The notes under the pieces: generated by a model
The model's database searches: none
The model's input: only the letters and a program-made list of their open reading frames with translations
What the model was told of the DNA's origin: nothing
Shown here: in pieces, positions 29,051 through 37,718 of the stretch
How the letters are laid out: every line of letters starts with the position of its first letter
Position numbering within the stretch: position 1 is the stretch's first letter
Program-made: the position numbers and the translations under genes
From: Planctomycetaceae bacterium
GTDB taxonomy: Bacteria; Planctomycetota; Planctomycetia; Planctomycetales; Planctomycetaceae
Direction: 5' to 3'
DNA length: 64,000 nucleotides
Assembly: GCA_041398825.1 (NCBI GenBank)
Contig: JAWKTX010000004.1
Coordinates: forward strand, 186,001 to 250,000

Positions 29051-29361
29051 TAGTCTCCCGCCCTGAAGATCGTCTGGGCCTTCACCTGAACCGTATCCAC
29101 GATCCCGATGATGGCAGCATCAATTGGCAGCTCCTTCGTACCCGGAGTAAACCGAGCACTGGATCCCTGAACGCACAAAACGACCTCACCCTCGCCGGCC
29201 CCGACGGTATCAACGACAACGAACGAACGGCCGGTAGGCTTCAGGCTCTTCTGATCTTTTTCGTCCACACGCAGCGGCTCGACCAGAAACAATTTCTGTC
29301 CAACCAACGCTTCGACCTTCTGAGTCGAAACAAGACTGCCTGTGATCTTCGCAAGAAACAT
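29050..29361 (-). CDS. BMC-P pentameric shell protein (EutN/CcmL family)
   Basis: A 103-residue member of the vertex-protein family: it starts MFLAKITGSLVSTQKVEALV, contains PLRVDEKDQKSL and the VDTVGAGEGEVVLCVQGSSA block near residue 50, and ends in the characteristic DAAIIGIVDTVQV strand. This is the most canonical of the three BMC-P proteins. The stop overlaps the start of the membrane protein gene by one base. It lies 134 bases downstream of the acetate kinase gene. Confidence 0.93.
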   Translation of the reverse strand: MFLAKITGSLVSTQKVEALVGQKLFLVEPLRVDEKDQKSLKPTGRSFVVVDTVGAGEGEVVLCVQGSSARFTPGTKELPIDAAIIGIVDTVQVKAQTIFRAGD

Positions 29362-29495
29362 AAGTGGCCTTTGGCGTTTTCAGTTCGCAATGTGCCGTTT
29401 TCAAACAGAATTCAGTGATTCGAATCCGGCGATCGTCTGGCTGAAAAGTCCTTTCTGAACACTTCACCACGAAAACAAATTCTGTACACCGAACG

Positions 29496-30683
29496 CTAAT
29501 TACAAATTGCGGCAGCCGTTTGACGAGCAACCACCAGTTCTTCATTGGTTGGAACCACCCACGCCTGAACGCGACTGTTCTCTACCGAAATACAGACATC
29601 ACCCTTCAGTCGTCCGAAATTCTTTTGCTCACAGAGCGAAAGACCTGCCCACTCCATCTCCCGGCAGACATTCGTTCGAATTCGCTGGCTGTTCTCACCA
29701 ATGCCTCCGGTAAAGACGATCACGTCTGCACCACCAAGCAATGCCATGTAACCGCCGACGTAAAATCTGATCGAAGCTTCAAAAAGTCTGAGAGCTTTCT
29801 CAGCACGCTCGTGCCCGTTTGAGGCAGCCTCTTCCAGATCGCGACAATCTCCGCTCAGGCCACTGATCCCAAGCAACCCGCCCTTCGATGACATTTCCGC
29901 CAGGACCTGTTCGAATGTCAGCCCGGTTGCCTTCATCACCACCGGAATCGCGTAGGCGTCAAAATCACCCACCCGATTATTGTTCGGCAGCCCTCCCTGT
30001 GGACTCATCCCCATCGACGCGGCAATACTCTCGCCATTCCGAATCGCACAAACCGAAGCGCTGCCCCCCAGGTGACAGCTAATCACTTTCAAATCATCTC
30101 GATTCAAAAGCTCTGCAATGCGGCCGGCGATGAAACGATGACTGGCACCGTGAAATCCCCATCGGCGAATCTCAAAATCCGTGTACCATTCATAAGGCAC
30201 CGCATAAGCGCGATGTTCGAATGGAATCGTTTCGTGAAATCCCGTCTCCAGAGCAGCCACCAGTGGTATACCAGGGAAGGCTTTCTGAAGTTGTCGCATC
30301 GCTTTCACATAAGGAGGGTTGTGTGCAGGAGCAATGTCAGACAGTGCTTCCATCTTCTGCAACAACTCTTCGTTTACGATCCTTACGCCGCTCAGACTGC
30401 CGGCAAATACGGCTTTGAAACCGATACCAGCAACTTCATCAACAGACTTCAAACATCCGTTTTCCGAATCGGTCAGCTGCTGCAGACAAATGCCAACGGC
30501 TGCTGCATGATCCGGAATACACTGCTGAGTCTGCGCCTTGTGGTCACCAATCTCCACCGAACACGCACTTTCCGGCTGACCAATTCGGTCAATGCCGCCC
30601 CGCGCAAGCTGCGTCTCATTCGACAAATCGAAAAGACGATATTTGAAGCTGGTAGAACCCAGGTTAGCGACCAATACCTTCAT
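29496..30683 (-). CDS. Acetate kinase family protein of the BMC operon
   Basis: A 395-residue acetate/propionate kinase family member; in this setting it would convert lactyl-phosphate and ADP to lactate and ATP. ATG 30683 starts right at the first phosphate-binding strand (MKVLVANLGSTSFKYRLFD); a GTG at 30704 would add seven residues without homology. Conserved blocks RWGFHGASHRF, ISCHLGGSASVCAI, GMSPQGGLPNNNRVGDFD and FTGGIGENSQRIR are all present. The GMSPQGG form differs from the GMTPLEG of classical AckA, so a different acyl preference is possible. No encapsulation peptide is visible, so it may act outside the shell. Confidence 0.9.
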   Translation of the reverse strand: MKVLVANLGSTSFKYRLFDLSNETQLARGGIDRIGQPESACSVEIGDHKAQTQQCIPDHAAAVGICLQQLTDSENGCLKSVDEVAGIGFKAVFAGSLSGVRIVNEELLQKMEALSDIAPAHNPPYVKAMRQLQKAFPGIPLVAALETGFHETIPFEHRAYAVPYEWYTDFEIRRWGFHGASHRFIAGRIAELLNRDDLKVISCHLGGSASVCAIRNGESIAASMGMSPQGGLPNNNRVGDFDAYAIPVVMKATGLTFEQVLAEMSSKGGLLGISGLSGDCRDLEEAASNGHERAEKALRLFEASIRFYVGGYMALLGGADVIVFTGGIGENSQRIRTNVCREMEWAGLSLCEQKNFGRLKGDVCISVENSRVQAWVVPTNEELVVARQTAAAICN

Positions 30684-30776
30684 GCGTCCAAAATCCTGTC
30701 TCACTGCTCAGTACACGCGTTCGTCAGAACCCGCTCTGGTCGAAATTCATTCCGAATCCCGAAACGGCTGGCCCTG

Positions 30777-31085
30777 CTACAGCACCGAATCGAGCAGAGA
30801 TTGTTCCGGACGCGGAATCAGATGGGCTGCGATCAGCTCACCGGACTGCGATGCTGCAGCGGCACCGGCATCAACGGCGGCGCGGACGGATCCCACATCA
30901 CCCTTGATAATTGTGGTCACAAAGGCAGCGCCAATATTCAGTTGTTTGACCAGAGTGACGTTGGCTGCTTTGAGCATTGCGTCTGACGCCTGCACAGCGG
31001 CAACCAACCCTTTGGTTTCAATCATTCCAATAGCTTCGTTCATGTTCGTTGAATCCGAAAAGAGACTAAGTTGAATCGAGTTCAT
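30777..31085 (-). CDS. BMC-H hexameric shell protein
   Basis: A single-domain BMC shell protein (Pfam BMC fold) that forms hexagonal facet tiles. The signature NEAIGMIETKGLVAAVQASD and the KGDVGSVRAAVDAGAAAA block, followed by HLIPRPEQSL, are unmistakable. ATG 31085 with GGAG five bases upstream is the best-supported start and gives 102 residues with a 14-residue extension; ATG 31043, which starts at the canonical MNEAIGM, is the alternative. It sits between the other BMC-H gene and acetate kinase. Confidence 0.92.
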   Translation of the reverse strand: MNSIQLSLFSDSTNMNEAIGMIETKGLVAAVQASDAMLKAANVTLVKQLNIGAAFVTTIIKGDVGSVRAAVDAGAAAASQSGELIAAHLIPRPEQSLLDSVL

Positions 31086-31132
31086 GCTGACTCCGAGCTT
31101 CCAGTCCACCACGCTCGGAAAACAAACAGGTT

Positions 31133-31432
31133 CTATTTCTTCGCAGGCGCTTTGGCCTTCGGCAAAATGGCAGTGAGTTCTTCGTGTGGGCGAGGAATTA
31201 CTTCAACGCTGACGACCTGACCGAGGCGAGACGCTGCTGCCGCTCCGGCATCGATCGCAGCCTTTACTGCAGCCACGTCACCCACAATAAACGCACTGAC
31301 GAAACCGCTTCCGATCTTGTCCCAGGATACCAATTCAACGTTGGCGGCCTTTAGCATTGAATCGATTGCTTCGAGCATGCAGACGAAGCCTTTCGTTTCA
31401 ATCATTCCTAGTGCTTCCGTAGATTTTGCCAT
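31133..31432 (-). CDS. BMC-H hexameric shell protein
   Basis: A 99-residue single BMC domain: TEALGMIETKGFVCMLEAID at the N-terminus, VGDVAAVKAAIDAGAAAASR in the pore-proximal half and VEVIPRPHEEL near the end. The C-terminus is a short basic tail (LPKAKAPAKK) that the neighbouring paralogue lacks. Together the two BMC-H paralogues supply the facets; no tandem-domain (BMC-T) gene is visible anywhere in the window. Confidence 0.95.
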   Translation of the reverse strand: MAKSTEALGMIETKGFVCMLEAIDSMLKAANVELVSWDKIGSGFVSAFIVGDVAAVKAAIDAGAAAASRLGQVVSVEVIPRPHEELTAILPKAKAPAKK

Positions 31433-31550
31433 TCGATTCGTCTTTCAAAAAAGTGAAGTTTCAGCTCTCAGAATCCCACGTGCAGCTTTCAGCAGTCGTT
31501 GACAGAAACGTTGTCTTCGGTATGCCGGAAGCTGAACATCAAAGACTCTC

Positions 31551-32306
31551 TCAATGTTTACACTTGCAAGGCTCTGCCTTCAGCAATTCCACTTTGGTCG
31601 CGTGATCCAGGTCGACCGCATTTCCTTCATCTGTATCCAGATGAACTTCCAGCTTGATACCTTTGCCTGCTCGAACGACCAGATCTTCAAGAACGGTCGT
31701 GCACCCGGGTGATTCAATGCGAAGATTCATCTTTTCGCCGTCTGCCACGCCGTAATATGTCAGATCATCCGGGTTCATGTGAACGTGGCGGGCTGCTCGA
31801 ATCACGCCCTGAGCCAGTTCCACGACGCCTTTCGGCCCAACAAGAACACACCCCGGTGTCCCCTGAACGTTACCGCTGATCCGAACGGGAAGGTCAATGC
31901 CCAGCGAAATGCCATCCGTAAAGGCAAGCTCCACCTGTGAATCACCGCGACAGGGGCCGAGCACGCGAACATTCGGAAGCATGCGCCGTCTGGGACCCAC
32001 CACCGCCACGGTTTCCGCAGCAGCGTAATAACCGTCCTGGTAGAGATCCTTTTCCGGGGTCAGAGTCGCGCCGCGACCAAACAGAATTTCGACATGCTCC
32101 TGAGTCAGGTGCACGTGTCGCGCGGAGATGTTAACAACCAGAGGACTGCGTCCCGCAACCGGCACGGGCTCAGCCGATGCCGATACGGTCTCAGATCGCA
32201 TCACGGGAATACCGCTGGCAGGTGCCAAAGCGCTGTTCAGCTGGCGACCGAGAACTCCACGAACAATACGTTCAATTTCAGATCGATCGAGTGTTGCTGT
32301 ACTCAC
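31551..32306 (-). CDS. pduL: PduL-type phosphotransacylase of the BMC
   Basis: A 251-residue phosphotransacylase that swaps CoA for phosphate on the acyl-CoA made by the aldehyde dehydrogenase. Residues 7-23 (DRSEIERIVRGVLGRQL) form an encapsulation helix, joined by a linker to two PduL domains. The zinc-ligand motifs ISARHVHLTQEH and RAARHVHMNPDD are present in order. The start is GTG 32306. It is the first structural gene after the regulator, 118 bases before the BMC-H pair, and CoA recycling inside the shell fits this position. Confidence 0.93.
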   Translation of the reverse strand: MSTATLDRSEIERIVRGVLGRQLNSALAPASGIPVMRSETVSASAEPVPVAGRSPLVVNISARHVHLTQEHVEILFGRGATLTPEKDLYQDGYYAAAETVAVVGPRRRMLPNVRVLGPCRGDSQVELAFTDGISLGIDLPVRISGNVQGTPGCVLVGPKGVVELAQGVIRAARHVHMNPDDLTYYGVADGEKMNLRIESPGCTTVLEDLVVRAGKGIKLEVHLDTDEGNAVDLDHATKVELLKAEPCKCKH

Positions 32307-32515
32307 AGAAGACTCTCACTCCGGCGACGAGACAAACGTCGGCAATCGCTATGTTCAGACCATCGTCCGTGAGATAAATGAACCGCAATCCTCGCGGTTC
32401 TTCCTGATGACTTTCAGCTGCTTCGGGATTCAAATTCAGACGCACTTCCGACCGGCGTTGTCTTTCCGAAGATTTTCGAAAAGTTGATTCCGCTGGCGAC
32501 TGCAGCTCGACGCCA

Positions 32516-33310
32516 TCAGTCATCCGACGGCAGCCCAGCGACCAGCGGTGATGCACCAGCTTCCACAAACTCCAGGCGTATACCCCGCGCCCCCAGTGTC
32601 TGTCTCCATTCGTCAGAGATACCATCGTCAGTCACGACGTCGTGAACCGCATCCAATGGGCAGAGGTGTGATAAAGCTCGCTGACCGAACTTACTGCTGT
32701 CAGCCACAAGAGTTACCCGATCCGCAGCCTTTATCATTTGACGTTCGGTTTCGACAAGCAGAGCGTTACTGTTGAAGAGTCCTTCCGCCGTAATCCCTCC
32801 GGTCCCCATCACCAGTCGACCGGCATGAACAGTCTTCAGCGCGGCCACAGCAAGTTCTCCCAGGGCCACACCTGTTTTCGGGTACAAATATCCGCCAATA
32901 AAAATCAACTCGATCTCAGGGCGATTCATCAGCAGCGACGCGATAGGCATCGAATTCGTGAGCACCTGCAGCGGCTTGCCGGTCAGATAACGAGCCACTT
33001 CAAGCGTTGTTGTCCCACCGTCCAGAAGAATGGTTTCCCCCGGACTAATCATGTCCACCGTGTGCTGAGCAATTCGTTTTTTCTGCCGGGACGCACGGAC
33101 TCGCCGCGAATCGAAATCCGCGATCGACTCCCCCGCGTAAGAAGCCCCTCCCCGGGTCCGCTGAATCTGGTCCTGGGCCTCCAGGTACTCCAGATCCCGC
33201 CGAATTGTGGATTCACTCGCCCCGATCTCAGCAACCAGATGCTGCAATGAGACAAACCCGAGCTCCTCGGTAATTCGGAGTATTTTGGATCGTCGTTCTT
33301 CCAGAAGCAT
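32516..33310 (-). CDS. DeoR-family transcriptional regulator of the BMC operon
   Basis: A 264-residue regulator. The N-terminal winged helix-turn-helix (ILRITEELGFVSLQHLV, then ASESTIRRDLEYLEAQ) is typical of DeoR. The C-terminal sugar-phosphate-sensing domain carries the GETILLDGGTTTLEVARYL phosphate loop near residue 92 and MGTGGITAEGLFN near residue 167. A DeoR-type gene at the head of PVM BMC operons is common and fits control by a sugar phosphate such as fuculose- or rhamnulose-phosphate. Start ATG 33310; a palindrome lies 58 bases upstream. Confidence 0.92.
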   Translation of the reverse strand: MLLEERRSKILRITEELGFVSLQHLVAEIGASESTIRRDLEYLEAQDQIQRTRGGASYAGESIADFDSRRVRASRQKKRIAQHTVDMISPGETILLDGGTTTLEVARYLTGKPLQVLTNSMPIASLLMNRPEIELIFIGGYLYPKTGVALGELAVAALKTVHAGRLVMGTGGITAEGLFNSNALLVETERQMIKAADRVTLVADSSKFGQRALSHLCPLDAVHDVVTDDGISDEWRQTLGARGIRLEFVEAGASPLVAGLPSDD

Positions 33311-33740
33311 TCAATCACTTTCAGATATGCTCAATAAGTACGCACAATCATCCATCAACAATCATCCAAATGCAAGTATATGATTGCATTTTGACAGATT
33401 TTGACTGAACTTATCTCAAATTGCCAAACAACACCATAGCCCCTATCCGTCACCATCACCCTATTCCGCATTGACGAACAGATCTGCGGCGAAGTGAAAT
33501 TGATGGATGACCATTCATTCGGCAATGGGTCCCGGGGGAACTGGATTGTGGACTGATTGGTTCTGAAGATTGACATCAACTGGTTGCTGGAAATTTCACA
33601 TTGCATCGATCAAGATGGCTGAGTGGCAACCAGCCCCTTTCTTCCTTCGCGAAGGATTCCTGTCAGATGCGAAGGCTTTGCTGGTTCCGTTATGCCAACG
33701 ACTCGCAGGGTATGGATACCCGGGAAAGGAATCTGTCGGT
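33311..33740. other. Divergent control region of the BMC operon and the citrate-synthase-like gene
   Basis: A 430-base gap between two diverging genes. It contains an inverted repeat and direct repeats (described separately) near the regulator. The part nearer the plus-strand gene holds open frame without clear coding character. It should carry the minus-strand promoter of the BMC operon. Confidence 0.55.
33344..33405. promoter_or_regulatory. Candidate DeoR operator cluster upstream of the BMC operon
   Basis: A perfect 8-bp inverted repeat AAATGCAA (33368-33375) and TTGCATTT (33384-33391) is separated by 8 bases. It is flanked by two copies of ACAATCATCC (33344-33353, 33358-33367) and two of TTTTGAC (33389-33395, 33399-33405). 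The AT-rich cluster lies 34-95 bases upstream of the regulator's ATG, a good place for autoregulation and control of the operon. Confidence 0.5.
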
Positions 33741-34925
33741 ATGGAAAACAGTCGCCTGCCATCGCAGCATCTGGTGCACGGATTACGCAGACTGGTGCAT
33801 GATCTGCACTCCCGCGAACCACTGCCCGGCCATGGGCTCAGTGGAATTATCTGCGGTACAACGGATTTGATTTCATTTCACCGCGAATCCGCTCAGTATT
33901 GCGGCGAAGACATACCGTTGCTTGTTGAACAGCACGGTTTCGAATCGATCGCATGGCTTCTTCTGTCAGGCGAACTCCCGTCGGAGGATCAGCTGGCAGA
34001 CCTGCAGGCGATCGTGGCAGACGCAGCCGTGATTGATTGCACGGCGGCCGAAATGCTGGAGCGAATTCCTCTGAGCACTCGCCCACTGGACCTGCTTCCT
34101 TTGTGTGTCTCGATCCTTTCGTTCTTCGATCCCACGCCCCACGATCAGTGCCAGGAAGCAACGCGGTCAAGAGTCTGGCGCCTGCTGGCGCAACTCCCGG
34201 TGGCTCTGGCTGCAGGTCTCGGGAAACCACTGGTCGATGGCAGTCTGCCTGACAGCGATTCCGCAGTCACTCTCTCCTGGGCAGGTCGACTGCTGCATTG
34301 CCTTCGCGATCAGTCGAATCCACCGGGACCGACAGAAGACGCGGCCATGAATGCACTGATGGCTTGCGAGTGCCTGACGGAAATGCGGCCCGCATGTTTC
34401 GCAGCTCGATTTGCAGGAAGTACCGTCAGCAATATTACGGCTGCCATGCAGTCGGCTTCAGTCATGTTTGTTTCGCAGTTGCGCAATGATCCTTTTGCCT
34501 GGGCATCAGATGTCTTGCTCGGGCTGGACGGCCCTGCGGGGGCGGAGGAATGGCTCCGGAAACGGGAAGGGCAGCCCATGCCTTTTGGGTTTGGCGCCCG
34601 CACCTCAGATCCTCGCCCTGAGATCCTGCGCGAACACTGCCGGAGCATGCTTGGCAGCCATCGGCGGATTGTCCTTGAAGCATCCGCATGCCGGCTGGAA
34701 AGGTTGCTGGAAAAACGAGAATTATTTCCAACCACAGACTGGGCTGCTGCACGTCTGATGACGCTGCTGAATATTCCGGCTGATCGACAGGCTCTGGTGG
34801 TTGGAATGGCCAGAATCGTGGGGTGGGCCGCGCAGGCGATTGAACAACAGTCGGCCGGAGTCTCTTTGCTGCCGGTTCTTGAATACGGGGCGCAGTCGAA
34901 AACGACCGCGATTTCAAACGACTGA
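33741..34925 (+). CDS. Citrate synthase-like protein lacking catalytic histidines
   Basis: 394 residues from ATG 33741 (AAAGGA ten bases upstream; a longer frame from 33570 does not look homologous). Order of motifs follows citrate synthase: GLSGIICGTTDLISF (32-46), FESIAWLLLSGELPS (67-81), RPLDLLPLCVSIL (114-126), FAARFAGSTVSNITAAMQSA (220-239) and ARIVGWAAQAIEQ (357-369). The HGGAN histidine region is replaced by VMFVSQLRND (241-250), and GFGHRVY by GFGARTS (283-289), whereas DPR (290-292) and the Asp at 333 remain. The fold is clear but synthase activity is not expected by the usual mechanism. It lies 76 bases before thrC. Confidence 0.78.
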   Translation: MENSRLPSQHLVHGLRRLVHDLHSREPLPGHGLSGIICGTTDLISFHRESAQYCGEDIPLLVEQHGFESIAWLLLSGELPSEDQLADLQAIVADAAVIDCTAAEMLERIPLSTRPLDLLPLCVSILSFFDPTPHDQCQEATRSRVWRLLAQLPVALAAGLGKPLVDGSLPDSDSAVTLSWAGRLLHCLRDQSNPPGPTEDAAMNALMACECLTEMRPACFAARFAGSTVSNITAAMQSASVMFVSQLRNDPFAWASDVLLGLDGPAGAEEWLRKREGQPMPFGFGARTSDPRPEILREHCRSMLGSHRRIVLEASACRLERLLEKRELFPTTDWAAARLMTLLNIPADRQALVVGMARIVGWAAQAIEQQSAGVSLLPVLEYGAQSKTTAISND

Positions 34926-35001
34926 GCTTCGAACTCCTTCCCCGTCCGTTACGATGGGCGAGGTATTTGCGGACACGACCCATAGCCCGAATTCCTGAAC
35001 C

Positions 35002-36393
35002 ATGAGCTTCGCCTTTCAGCAATGTATTCATCCCGATTGCCTGTCCACGTTTGACGTTGGGCAGATTCTGACGGCTTGTCCCAAATGCGGTTCTCTGCTG
35101 GACATTAATTACGACTGGAACCAGCTGCCGGTTCCGAAGAGTATGGATGTCTTTCAGCAACGATGGAGCAATCGTCTGAATCCGCTTGATTTCAGCGGCG
35201 TCTGGCGTTTCCGTGATTTGCTGCCGTTCGCCCCTGATGACCAGATTGTGACCATTGGTGAGGGGCAAACACTTCTGCAACGCAATGACCGTCTGGCAAA
35301 GCAATGTCGCATGGACGCCGGTTGCCTGTATCTGCAATACGAGGGCCTGAATCCGTCCGGCAGTTTTAAAGACAATGGAATGACGGCCGCTTCCACCCAT
35401 GCTCGCATGGTTGGGGCTCGAATGACGGCCTGCGCATCAACGGGGAATACCAGCGCTTCGCTTGCCATCTACGCGGGAGTCACCGGGCATTTCGAATGCG
35501 TCGTCTTCGTCGGCAGTGGAAAAATTGCCTATGGAAAGCTTTCGCAGGCACTGGACTACGGAGCGAGGACGATTCAGATTCGTGGCGATTTTGATGACGC
35601 CCTGGCGCGTGTTCGGGAAATCTGCGCGAAGCATCCCATCTACCTCTGCAACAGTGTGAATCCATTTCGACTGGAAGGCCAGAAGTCGATCATGTATCGA
35701 ATTCTGGAAGGTCTCGGATGGCAGACGCCCGACTGGATCGTTGTCCCCGGAGGCAACCTGGGCAACAGCAGTGCCTTTGGAAAAGCGTTCGCAGAGCTCA
35801 AACAACTTGGTCTGATTGATCGCATTCCGCGTCTCGCAATCATCAATGCTCAGGGAGCAAGTACTCTGGATGAACTTGTGAATCAGCATTCACTGACATG
35901 GAATAACGGGCGCACAGACCAGAAGGACATTGGTGGTTTCTATGCCGAAATGGACGCCAGCGGTCACCGTGCCAATACCCTCGCCAGTGCGATTGAAATC
36001 AACCGTCCTGTGAATCTGGAAAAAGCTCTGCGTGCCATCGATGTTTGTAACGGTGTTGTTCGCAGCGTACCTGATCAGGCAATCGTCGACGCGAGGGCGA
36101 TGATTGCCGCCACGGGATTTGGATGTGAACCCGCCAGTGGAGCAACAATCGCGGGACTGAAGCTTCTGCGTGAAGAAGGTCTCATTTCTGCCAGCGATCG
36201 GGTGGCCTGCGTGTTGACGGGCCATCAGTTGAAGGACCCGGATCTGACGGTCGCCTATCACTCCGGCAACTCAGAACTCCACGCAAAAAAACTGATACCT
36301 GCCGGTGTCACGTCGATGCCATTTGCAAATTCGCCCGTTGTTGTTGATAACAACGAACACGCAATACTGTCAGCGCTGGGAATGTCCGCCTGA
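35002..36393 (+). CDS. thrC: Threonine synthase
   Basis: A 463-residue PLP enzyme that converts O-phosphohomoserine to threonine. The PLP lysine lies in LNPSGSFKDNGMTAA (Lys123), ASTGNTSASLAIYAG follows, and PGGNLGNSSAFGKAF is the phosphate-binding loop. Four N-terminal cysteines (Cys8, Cys13, Cys26, Cys29; CPKC) form a zinc-ribbon-like start seen in many long threonine synthases. The citrate-synthase-like gene lies upstream on the same strand; an alcohol dehydrogenase gene follows after 121 bases. Confidence 0.9.
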   Translation: MSFAFQQCIHPDCLSTFDVGQILTACPKCGSLLDINYDWNQLPVPKSMDVFQQRWSNRLNPLDFSGVWRFRDLLPFAPDDQIVTIGEGQTLLQRNDRLAKQCRMDAGCLYLQYEGLNPSGSFKDNGMTAASTHARMVGARMTACASTGNTSASLAIYAGVTGHFECVVFVGSGKIAYGKLSQALDYGARTIQIRGDFDDALARVREICAKHPIYLCNSVNPFRLEGQKSIMYRILEGLGWQTPDWIVVPGGNLGNSSAFGKAFAELKQLGLIDRIPRLAIINAQGASTLDELVNQHSLTWNNGRTDQKDIGGFYAEMDASGHRANTLASAIEINRPVNLEKALRAIDVCNGVVRSVPDQAIVDARAMIAATGFGCEPASGATIAGLKLLREEGLISASDRVACVLTGHQLKDPDLTVAYHSGNSELHAKKLIPAGVTSMPFANSPVVVDNNEHAILSALGMSA

Positions 36394-36514
36394 CGGAAGG
36401 TCATGCGTGGGAGTAATTCCCCGGCATCCTGTCGTACGGTTTTCTGCAGATTGTCATAAGAATTCCTGCTGGGGAAACTCATCAAAGTCCCCGTCGCCCT
36501 CCTCGGAGAATCCC

Positions 36515-37552
36515 ATGAAAGCAATGTTGCTGTCTGAATATAAGAAGCTTCAGGTCGTTGAATTTGATAAACCGGAAATCGGACCCAACGACGTGCTCGT
36601 TCAGGTGCGAGCCTGTGGCATTTGTGGAAGTGATATTCATGGTTACGATGGAAGCACAGGTCGACGGATTCCGCCGCTTGTCATGGGCCATGAAGCCGCC
36701 GGCGTCGTGGCCGAGGTTGGCAGCGCGGTCCATAAATTTCAGCCTGGTGACCATATCACGTTTGATTCAATGGTGTCGTGCGGCAGTTGCCGATTCTGTC
36801 GCGATGGATTTGCAAACCTGTGTGACAATCGAATGGTGCTCGGTGTTTCCTGTGGGGATTACCGGCGTCACGGAGCGTTTGCTGAATACGTGGCGGTTCC
36901 GCAGCACATTTGCTTTGCGATTCCCCAATCGCTTCCGTTCGAACACGCGGCAATGATCGAAGCGGTCTCCGTGGCCGTCCACGCGGCGAATCGGACTCCG
37001 GTAAAGCTGGGCGATACAGCGGTCATTGTTGGAAGCGGGATGATCGGATTGCTGGTCGTCCAGACAATGCGACTGGCCGGCTGTTCGCAAATCATTGCTG
37101 TCGACCTCGAACAAAGTCGGCTGGATGTTGCCAGAAAACTTGGTGCGAATGCGGGACTGAAGGCCGATGCCTGTGATGTGGCAGAGGAAGTGCGCAAGCT
37201 GACTGGAGGCCGCGGGGCCGATGTGGCGATTGAAGTTGTTGGGGCAACAGCACCAATCCGGACGGCCGTTGACTCCGTCCGAAAAGGCGGCTCCGTCACG
37301 CTGGTTGGTAATCTGTCGCCGAAGGTTGAATTGCCTCTGCAATCGATCGTGACTCGGGAAATCACGGTCTATGGCTCCTGTGCTTCCAATGGCGAATACC
37401 CGGCCTGTATCGCGTTGCTGGAAAGCGGAGCGATTCAGGTCGAACCACTGATCACTGCCAAAGCATCACTGAATGACGGTCCCAAATGGTTTGAACGGCT
37501 CTATGCAGGCGAAGCCGGCGCGATGAAGGTGATCCTGGATCCAACCATCTAA
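36515..37552 (+). CDS. Zinc-dependent medium-chain alcohol/polyol dehydrogenase
   Basis: 345 residues from ATG 36515, preceded by CGGAGAA; a longer frame from 36305 overlaps thrC and is not homologous. The catalytic-zinc ligands lie in CGICGSDIHG and GHEAAGVVAEVG, and the structural zinc in CGSCRFCRDGFANLC. The NAD-binding turn GSGMIGLLVVQTM is followed by an acidic residue (VDLE), which suggests NAD rather than NADP. The subgroup resembles sorbitol/galactitol/threonine dehydrogenases; the adjacent threonine synthase gene hints at, but does not prove, threonine-3-dehydrogenase. Confidence 0.87.
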   Translation: MKAMLLSEYKKLQVVEFDKPEIGPNDVLVQVRACGICGSDIHGYDGSTGRRIPPLVMGHEAAGVVAEVGSAVHKFQPGDHITFDSMVSCGSCRFCRDGFANLCDNRMVLGVSCGDYRRHGAFAEYVAVPQHICFAIPQSLPFEHAAMIEAVSVAVHAANRTPVKLGDTAVIVGSGMIGLLVVQTMRLAGCSQIIAVDLEQSRLDVARKLGANAGLKADACDVAEEVRKLTGGRGADVAIEVVGATAPIRTAVDSVRKGGSVTLVGNLSPKVELPLQSIVTREITVYGSCASNGEYPACIALLESGAIQVEPLITAKASLNDGPKWFERLYAGEAGAMKVILDPTI

Positions 37553-37718
37553 GGACTTTCTCAAAGAGCAGCCTCGAACGTTCATCCACGTGTTGGATCG
37601 TGTGGTGTTTTGATCCTGGTGCAGTTCGCCTCATTATCATGGTTGCAGCTCTCCGGCGGCGGATCAGCGAGACCCGGAATGACAAGATCTGAGGCGGACG
37701 CTCCAGTGCGAGCAATCA

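Noticed and set aside
30072..30986. Plus-strand frame of 304 codons across acetate kinase
   Set aside because: The opposite strand is the conserved kinase; this frame shows no motif.
31133..31432. Tandem-domain (BMC-T) shell protein
   Set aside because: Both BMC-domain genes encode about 100 residues, enough for one domain only.
34462..35400. Minus-strand frame across the citrate-synthase-like and threonine synthase genes
   Set aside because: It bridges two well-supported genes on the other strand and is not protein-like.
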